9,907 nt of DNA, taken from positions 1-9,907 of the forward strand of contig DCSM01000117.1 of NCBI GenBank assembly GCA_002325605.1, in the 5' to 3' direction. The position numbers and the translations under genes were made by a program. This document shows positions 6,174-9,907 of this stretch, one piece after another. The DNA comes from Chloroflexaceae bacterium UBA1466. GTDB taxonomy: Bacteria; Chloroflexota; Chloroflexia; Chloroflexales; Chloroflexaceae. The notes under the pieces were generated by a model. That model was given only the letters and a program-made list of their open reading frames with translations. It was not told the DNA's origin and made no database searches. Position 1 is the first letter of the stretch; every line of letters begins with the position of its first letter.

Positions 6174-6201
6174 TTGAACTTGTCCCTTCCTATAGTATAC
6201 T
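6174..6201 (+). promoter_or_regulatory. Promoter for the glycosyltransferase operon, with a palindromic -10 usable on both strands
   Basis: On the plus strand, TTGAAC (6174-6179) and TATACT (6196-6201) are 16 nt apart, each close to the sigma70 consensus. The -10 lies in AGTATACT (6194-6201), which is its own reverse complement, so TATACT also reads on the minus strand (6199-6194) about 40 nt before the PHP start codon. The minus-strand -35 is poor (about three of six matches). The plus-strand transcript would begin near 6208 and carry a leader of about 125 nt that includes the 23-nt repeats. Confidence 0.58.
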
Positions 6202-6240
6202 TCAATTTGGCCAGTTAGCCAGCCCTGAAAAATTTTAGCT

Positions 6241-6300
6241 CATGGGATTCGCCAGGGATAACGCATGGGATTCGCCAGGGATAACGCATGGGAGTCGCTA
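6241..6300 (+). repeat. Tandem 23-nt repeat (two full copies plus a 14-nt partial) in the glycosyltransferase leader
   Basis: Copies at 6241-6263 and 6264-6286 are identical and begin CATGGGATTCGCC. A third begins at 6287 (CATGGGAGTCGCTA), diverging after 14 nt with two changes. Each copy carries an ATG. Because 23 is not a multiple of three, the ATGs at 6242, 6265 and 6288 fall in three different frames. The first two open very short frames ending at 6301 and 6321; the third is in frame with the glycosyltransferase. None has a clear SD. Confidence 0.85.
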
Positions 6301-6320
6301 GACACGGCTCTCTTAGCTTG

Positions 6321-6326
6321 AAAGGA
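6321..6326 (+). promoter_or_regulatory. Ribosome binding site deciding the glycosyltransferase start
   Basis: AAAGGA lies 6 nt before the ATG at 6333-6335 and 3 nt before the ATG at 6330-6332. The 6-nt spacing favours 6333, where the protein begins MHIGIDGSR, a usual GT4 N-terminus. The upstream in-frame ATG at 6288 lies in a repeat and has no such site. Confidence 0.7.
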
Positions 6327-6332
6327 ACGATG

Positions 6333-7439
6333 ATGCACATTGGCATTGATGGGAGTCGCTTATCGGCTACCGCGACGGGGACGGAACGCTATACCTTTGA
6401 GCTTCTAAGGCATTTGGGCCACTTAGACTCTTCGCGCCGCTACACCATTTATACCAACGGTCTCCCGCCGACGCTTCCTCCTCTGGGACGGAACTTTGCG
6501 CTTCGATCTATTCCCTATCCTCGCCTCTGGACGCATATCCGTCTGAGCCTGGAAATGCAACGCTTTCCGCCTGACATCCTTTTCATTCCCGCTCATGTTC
6601 TCCCGCTCCTGCACCCTAAGCGGAGTATAGTCACCTTACACGACATCGGCTACCATTACTTCCCTAAAGCTCATACGCTGGCGCGAAGGTTAGACTTACA
6701 CCTTTCAACGCTCTGGAGCGCTAAGGCGGCCTGGAAACTGATTACGGTCTCCCATGCTACGAAGCGGGATCTAATGACCCGTTATGGCATTGCGGAAGAG
6801 AAACTTACGGTTATCTATCACGGGGTTAGCCCTTCCTTCCAACCTGTGGAAGACCCCAAGGTTATTGAGGAGGTTCAAACGCGCTATGGTTTGAGGGAAG
6901 GTCAAGGCAAGCAACCGTTACCTTACTTCCTTTACGTAGGGACAATCCAGCCCCGCAAGAATCTGGAGCGGTTATTGGAAGCCTTTGCTCAAGTTGCGGT
7001 TAAGCGGGAGGTACAATTGGTCTTGGGGGGAAAGAAGGGTTGGTTGACAAAGGCAATTGAGCAGAAGGCCACGGAGTTAGGAATCGTGGGGAAGGTGAAG
7101 TTCATAGGCTACGTAGCCGAAGCCGATTTGCCCGCCTTACTCAGTGGGGCCTTAGCGTTTGTCTTCCCTTCGCTCTATGAAGGGTTTGGGATGCCCGTCC
7201 TGGAGGCGATGGCCTGCGGCGTACCAGTGCTGACTAGTACGACCTCTTCGCTCCCCGAAGTTGCAGGAAACGCGGCTTTGCTGGTCGATCCCCTAAGTCT
7301 TCAAGCCATTGCAGACGGCTTAGAACGCCTCTTTGAGAACGCTGCTTTGCGAGCCAAACTCCAGGAATTAGGCTTCCTACAGGCTAAATCCTTTACATGG
7401 GAGCGCTGCGCTGCAAGCACCTTAGATGTGCTATCATAA
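6333..7439 (+). CDS. Glycosyltransferase family 4 (GT-B fold), mannosyltransferase-like
   Basis: It transfers a sugar from a nucleotide-sugar donor to a glycan or lipid acceptor at the cytoplasmic face. It is 368 aa, full length. The N-terminal acceptor domain starts MHIGIDGSRLSATATGTERY (1-20) with the GT4 glycine loop. VTLHDIGYHYFP (100-111) and LITVSHATKRDL (136-147) are typical of GT4. The donor domain contains FLYVGTIQPRKNLERLLEAF (199-218) and FPSLYEGFGMPVLEAMACGVPV, carrying the E-x7-E pair E283/E291. SSLPEVAGNAALLVDP (305-320) completes the nucleotide-sugar site. No membrane segment is seen. Donor and acceptor cannot be told from sequence. The location beside sugar-nucleotide genes suggests surface polysaccharide assembly. 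First gene of a plus-strand string, it ends 49 nt before the M20 gene. Confidence 0.92.
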   Translation: MHIGIDGSRLSATATGTERYTFELLRHLGHLDSSRRYTIYTNGLPPTLPPLGRNFALRSIPYPRLWTHIRLSLEMQRFPPDILFIPAHVLPLLHPKRSIVTLHDIGYHYFPKAHTLARRLDLHLSTLWSAKAAWKLITVSHATKRDLMTRYGIAEEKLTVIYHGVSPSFQPVEDPKVIEEVQTRYGLREGQGKQPLPYFLYVGTIQPRKNLERLLEAFAQVAVKREVQLVLGGKKGWLTKAIEQKATELGIVGKVKFIGYVAEADLPALLSGALAFVFPSLYEGFGMPVLEAMACGVPVLTSTTSSLPEVAGNAALLVDPLSLQAIADGLERLFENAALRAKLQELGFLQAKSFTWERCAASTLDVLS

Positions 7440-7488
7440 GAGAGGAACAAAAGCCGCGAGAGGAGCTTAGTAAAGAAAGGAATATGTT

Positions 7489-8580
7489 ATGCCCAACTCT
7501 TTGCGGGAAGACCTGCTTAACCTGACAAGTGATCTCATCCGCATCCCAAGTACGGCTGATGAGCCGAGCCAACTCACGGCGGTAATTGCTTATGCCAGGC
7601 GGTACTTGGAAGCCACGCCTGGAATCTTTTTGTACACCTCAGAGGAAGGAGGGAAACCTACGCTCACAGCGACCTTGCATGATACACGGCAACCAAAGGT
7701 TTTACTTAATGGCCACCTGGACGTTGTCGGCGGGAATCCTGCACAGTTTAACCCGACGGTTCGGGATGGGAAGCTTTACGGGCGGGGAAGTCAGGATATG
7801 AAGGGAAGTTGTGCGGTTCTCCTGCGGTTGTTAAGGGACTTAGCCCAGGAGGAGAACCCGCCGAACGTTGGCATTCAGCTAGTCACAGATGAGGAGATTG
7901 GGGGCGAGGACGGTACGAAGTTGCTCCTCGACAAGGGCTGGCTTTGCGACTTCTTTCTGGCGGCGGAACCAACGAACTTGCAGATCTGCTATGAACAGAA
8001 AGGGATTATCTGGGCCAAGTTGGTTTTACCAGGGGTTCCTGCCCACGGCTCCCGTCCCTGGGATGGGCAAAATCCCTTTGTTGCGCTGGGGAAAGGCTTA
8101 ACGGTCTTGCATGAGCAATTCCCCCCTCCAGCGCTTCCAACTTGGGTCTCTACGGTCACGCCGACGCTAATTGCAACGAGCGGGAAGGCCAGTAATCAAA
8201 TTCCTGCGGAGCTTAGTCTAACCTTAGACCTTCGCTATATCCCTGAAGATAATCCAGAGCAACTGTTGGCAAAGGTGACAGCTTGCTTTCCAGGAGCCGA
8301 ACTGGGAGAGTGGCGGAAGGCTGCGCCCCTAGTGACGGCGGTAGAAAACCCTTACTTGCAGGCCTTAGTTGCAACGACGGAGCAAGTCACGCAAAAGCAG
8401 GTAACCTGTTATCGAGAACACTTTGGCAGCGATGCCCGTTTCTATAGTCAAGCGGGGATTGGAGCTATCTGTTTTGGGCCCGTTGGGGCTGGGCTTCACG
8501 GGGATCAAGAGTGGGTAGAGATCGAGAGTTTGCCATACTTCTACACCATCTTAAATAAGTGGTTAAAGGACATTGCATAG
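7489..8580 (+). CDS. M20-family metallopeptidase / deacylase (ArgE/DapE-like)
   Basis: A two-zinc amidohydrolase of the M20 family, which includes ArgE, DapE, LysK and carboxypeptidase G2, cleaving N-acyl or peptide amides in the cytoplasm. It is 363 aa. Expected metal ligands and catalytic residues are present: H76 and D78 in LNGHLDVV, D103 in GRGSQDMKG, catalytic E135 and ligand E136 in TDEEIGG, E160 in AAEPTN, and H337 in GLHGDQEWV. The dimerisation lid domain lies at about 172-290, with H186 in PAHGSRPWDG. The start ATG has AAAGGA (7476-7481) 7 nt upstream. Substrate cannot be fixed: DapE, ArgE and LysK relatives share these motifs, and no lysine or arginine gene is beside it. Its stop TAG shares its last base with the next gene's GTG. 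Confidence 0.9.
   Translation: MPNSLREDLLNLTSDLIRIPSTADEPSQLTAVIAYARRYLEATPGIFLYTSEEGGKPTLTATLHDTRQPKVLLNGHLDVVGGNPAQFNPTVRDGKLYGRGSQDMKGSCAVLLRLLRDLAQEENPPNVGIQLVTDEEIGGEDGTKLLLDKGWLCDFFLAAEPTNLQICYEQKGIIWAKLVLPGVPAHGSRPWDGQNPFVALGKGLTVLHEQFPPPALPTWVSTVTPTLIATSGKASNQIPAELSLTLDLRYIPEDNPEQLLAKVTACFPGAELGEWRKAAPLVTAVENPYLQALVATTEQVTQKQVTCYREHFGSDARFYSQAGIGAICFGPVGAGLHGDQEWVEIESLPYFYTILNKWLKDIA
8565..8570 (+). promoter_or_regulatory. Ribosome binding site deciding the methyltransferase start
   Basis: AAAGGA inside the end of the M20 gene lies 9 nt before the GTG at 8580-8582, which overlaps the M20 stop (8578-8580) by one base. An upstream in-frame GTG at 8559-8561 would place this site after the start and add seven residues (MVKGHCI) with no family likeness. 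Confidence 0.72.
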
Positions 8581-9704
8581 TGTACTATTTCTTACAGACC
8601 ATCCCAGGGCTTGGGCCCTTAGCCTGGCATGAGGCCGTAGGTCTCTTAGCCAAGGGGAAGAACGTCGCGCACCTTACACCTCCTGATCGAGCCATCCGTT
8701 TTGTCCCAGGTCGAAATGATATTGTTTTCATTGAGACTGGGCAAAGTGGGAAAGACCTTCTGAAGCTCCGGATCACGGAGGATCTCTTTGCGGTAGCGGT
8801 TCGCGGATTCAAGATAGCTCCTGATACGCAGGGGCTACGGCAAATCCATGCTTCTGTCCGTAACTCTCGCCTCGTAGGGGATGCCCTTAATGCCTGGTCA
8901 AAGGCGACGGGGAATAAGCGGCCTGCTAGTACCTTTCGGGTAGTGGTAAGGGAGATTGGGAAGCACGAATTCCGCCGGCGGGACATCGAGAAGGCTGTAG
9001 CCGACGCAGTTACCGCAGGCTGGCCAGGGAAGTGGCGAGAAGTAGCCGAAGATGCTGAGATCGAGGTATGGACAACGCTCTTTGAGAACGAGTTGTTGTG
9101 TGGGGTACGGTTATCAGATGCCAAGATGCGGCAGCAACGGGGCCCTAAAACTTCTGATGCCCCTAGCAAGTGGCAACACTTGCCAGCCGCATTAAGGCCG
9201 GCCCTAGCTGCGGCGATGATTCAGCTTACTCAACCCTCTCCCGATGACCTATTTCTTGACCCTATGGCAGGGAGTGGTACTTTACTTGTCGAAAGGGCGA
9301 TGGCGGGCCCCTTTGGACGGCTCTTTGGCGGCGACATCAATGGGCCGGCCTTTACGGCTCTCCAGGCTAATACCGAGGGGATTAAGGGGGATGTAAGTTG
9401 TGAACGGTGGGATGCCCGCATGTTACCTTTACCTGCTCAAAGCATCAGCAAAATAGCGGTGAACTTACCCTTTGGGAAGCAAGTCGGGGCAGGCGAAGAT
9501 CTCCCCAAACTCTACCAGGCAATCCTAAAGGATTTAGAACGGGTGCTACAACCAGGCGGCCTTCTGGTAGCTCTAATCAGTGACCAGAAAACCCTAGAGA
9601 TAGCAAGGGCGAAAGCCGCATCCAAACTCCGAGCAGGCCCCAACTATCGCGTCCAGGTTCTAGGGCAACCTGCTTTCATTTGCACTTTGTCCAAAGCAGT
9701 GTAA
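8580..9704 (+). CDS. THUMP-domain RNA guanine-N2 methyltransferase (Trm14/TrmN-like, UPF0020 family)
   Basis: A SAM-dependent methyltransferase likely to make N2-methylguanosine in tRNA; relatives are TrmN/Trm14 (G6 of tRNA) and, more distantly, RlmL (23S rRNA). It is 374 aa from the GTG. An N-terminal ferredoxin-like part (MYYFLQTIPGLGPLAWHEA) leads into a THUMP domain to about residue 180, including FRVVVREIGKHEFRRRDIEKAV (119-140). The Rossmann methyltransferase domain begins LPAALRPALAAAMIQL (201-216), with SAM motif I DPMAGSGTLLVERA (227-240) and acidic D252 in GGDIN. Motif IV is NLPFGK (295-300), where bacterial and archaeal relatives usually have NPPYG. LQPGGLLVALIS follows (323-334). 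The start is GTG, coupled to the M20 stop, with AAAGGA 9 nt upstream. Which RNA it modifies is not fixed by sequence. Confidence 0.88.
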   Translation: MYYFLQTIPGLGPLAWHEAVGLLAKGKNVAHLTPPDRAIRFVPGRNDIVFIETGQSGKDLLKLRITEDLFAVAVRGFKIAPDTQGLRQIHASVRNSRLVGDALNAWSKATGNKRPASTFRVVVREIGKHEFRRRDIEKAVADAVTAGWPGKWREVAEDAEIEVWTTLFENELLCGVRLSDAKMRQQRGPKTSDAPSKWQHLPAALRPALAAAMIQLTQPSPDDLFLDPMAGSGTLLVERAMAGPFGRLFGGDINGPAFTALQANTEGIKGDVSCERWDARMLPLPAQSISKIAVNLPFGKQVGAGEDLPKLYQAILKDLERVLQPGGLLVALISDQKTLEIARAKAASKLRAGPNYRVQVLGQPAFICTLSKAV

Positions 9705-9722
9705 AATAGGGCCTCAGTTAGA

Positions 9723-9753
9723 GTTTAACCTACAAGACCGCTTGTAGATAAAC
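9723..9753. other. Hairpin CTACAAG-ACCG-CTTGTAG with extended flanks
   Basis: A perfect 7-bp stem (9730-9736 with 9741-9747) around ACCG is extended by GTTTA (9723-9727) pairing with TAAAC (9749-9753) across a small internal loop, twelve pairs in all. No T-run follows on either strand, so it is not a standard intrinsic terminator. It begins 18 nt after the methyltransferase stop codon. Confidence 0.6.
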
Positions 9754-9787
9754 CCTAATCGAACGTTTAATTCTACATGGAAACCTT

Positions 9788-9833
9788 AACCCGCCGCACA
9801 GTATGACTAAAGCCCCCTGGCTGGCGGCGGGTT
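9788..9833 (+). terminator. GC-rich hairpin, possible terminator of the glycosyltransferase-M20-methyltransferase string
   Basis: AACCCGCCGC (9788-9797) and GCGGCGGGTT (9824-9833) are perfect reverse complements over 10 bp, with a 26-nt loop. The plus strand continues TAGCTTTGG, so the T-tract is broken (TTTAGCTTT). It could terminate weakly or protect a 3' end. The large loop and lack of a clean T-run also allow it to be a stem of a structured RNA. Confidence 0.4.
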
Positions 9834-9907
9834 TAGCTTTGGTAAAGCCCTTATCCCCTCTTTCTACTATGAATACTTACTATAACATCTATGTAGCAGT
9901 TACTTTC

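Larger units (their letters stand above)
9705..9907. other. Gene-free right edge with several hairpins
   Basis: No open frame with protein-like content and no tRNA or tmRNA signature is seen in these 203 bases. They hold a hairpin at 9723-9753, a GC-rich hairpin at 9788-9833, and a short GCTTT/AAAGC hairpin just after it. A TAAAAT box (9702-9707) overlaps the methyltransferase stop, with TTGCAC 16 nt upstream as a weak -35. The final 50 bases are AT-rich (around TATAAC at 9885-9890) and may hold a promoter for a gene beyond the edge. Confidence 0.5.

Noticed and set aside
6155..6205. TTG start at 6205 giving the PHP protein 17 more residues
   Set aside because: The extension is basic and unlike PHP N-termini, and it overlaps the likely promoter; the ATG at 6154 gives a normal PHP start.
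6241..6300. Repeats considered as a CRISPR array
   Set aside because: The units are directly tandem with no spacers, only two full copies exist, and no cas gene is nearby.
8585..9169. Long minus-strand open frame (194 codons) opposite the methyltransferase
   Set aside because: It is an antisense shadow: the plus-strand frame has clear THUMP and SAM motifs, while this frame has low-complexity Ser/Arg-rich content and no SD or family likeness.
9705..9907. tRNA, tmRNA or RNase P RNA at the right edge
   Set aside because: No acceptor stem with a GTTCGA-type T-loop and CCA end, no tmRNA 5' GG-rich start with tag frame, and no RNase P conserved core could be found on either strand.

Overview
The window is bacterial chromosomal DNA, densely coded, with roughly balanced base composition. 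The style is clear: Shine-Dalgarno (SD) sites, sigma70-type promoters, frequent GTG and TTG starts, and short gaps or overlaps inside gene strings. The small Arg-rich single-membrane-segment protein at 458-691, together with the flavour of the aminotransferase and PHP proteins, suggests a Chloroflexota-like organism. That is an impression from remembered families, not a measured placement. No transposase, CRISPR array, tRNA or rRNA is visible.

Left part (1-4777): surface-glycan sugar nucleotide synthesis. A partial dTDP-glucose 4,6-dehydratase (rfbB) runs off the left edge on the minus strand. A divergent small membrane protein gene (458-691, plus) follows. Next comes a four-gene minus-strand operon read from 4708 down to 681: a WbpA-like UDP-sugar 6-dehydrogenase, a UDP-glucuronate-4-epimerase-like SDR protein, a GmhA-type sedoheptulose-7-phosphate isomerase, and a DegT/FdtB-like sugar aminotransferase. 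The operon has a good promoter (TTGACA-N18-TATGAT, 4748-4777). Its last gene meets the small membrane protein gene tail to tail with an 11-nt overlap. Together these genes would supply a uronic acid, a heptose phosphate and a dTDP-amino-deoxy sugar for a capsule, S-layer glycan or other exopolysaccharide. Polymerisation and export genes must lie outside the window.

Middle part (4709-5101): about 390 bases without a gene. They hold the operon promoter and a cluster of strong palindromes. Two of these are versions of one REP-like element that differ by a 10-nt internal segment.

Right part (5102-9704): a PHP-family metal-dependent phosphoesterase gene (minus) is divergent from a plus-strand string encoding a GT4 glycosyltransferase, an M20 metallopeptidase/deacylase and a THUMP-domain RNA methyltransferase. 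The divergent promoter region contains a palindromic -10 box that could serve both directions, and a tandem 23-nt repeat in the glycosyltransferase leader. The methyltransferase starts at a GTG that overlaps the peptidase stop codon by one base.

Right edge (9705-9907): no gene is seen, but there are two well-formed hairpins and a possible long-range closing stem. This is either a terminator region or an unrecognised structured RNA. Nothing here amounts to a clearly new system; the palindrome cluster, the repeat-bearing leader and the structured right-edge region are the most worthwhile follow-ups.
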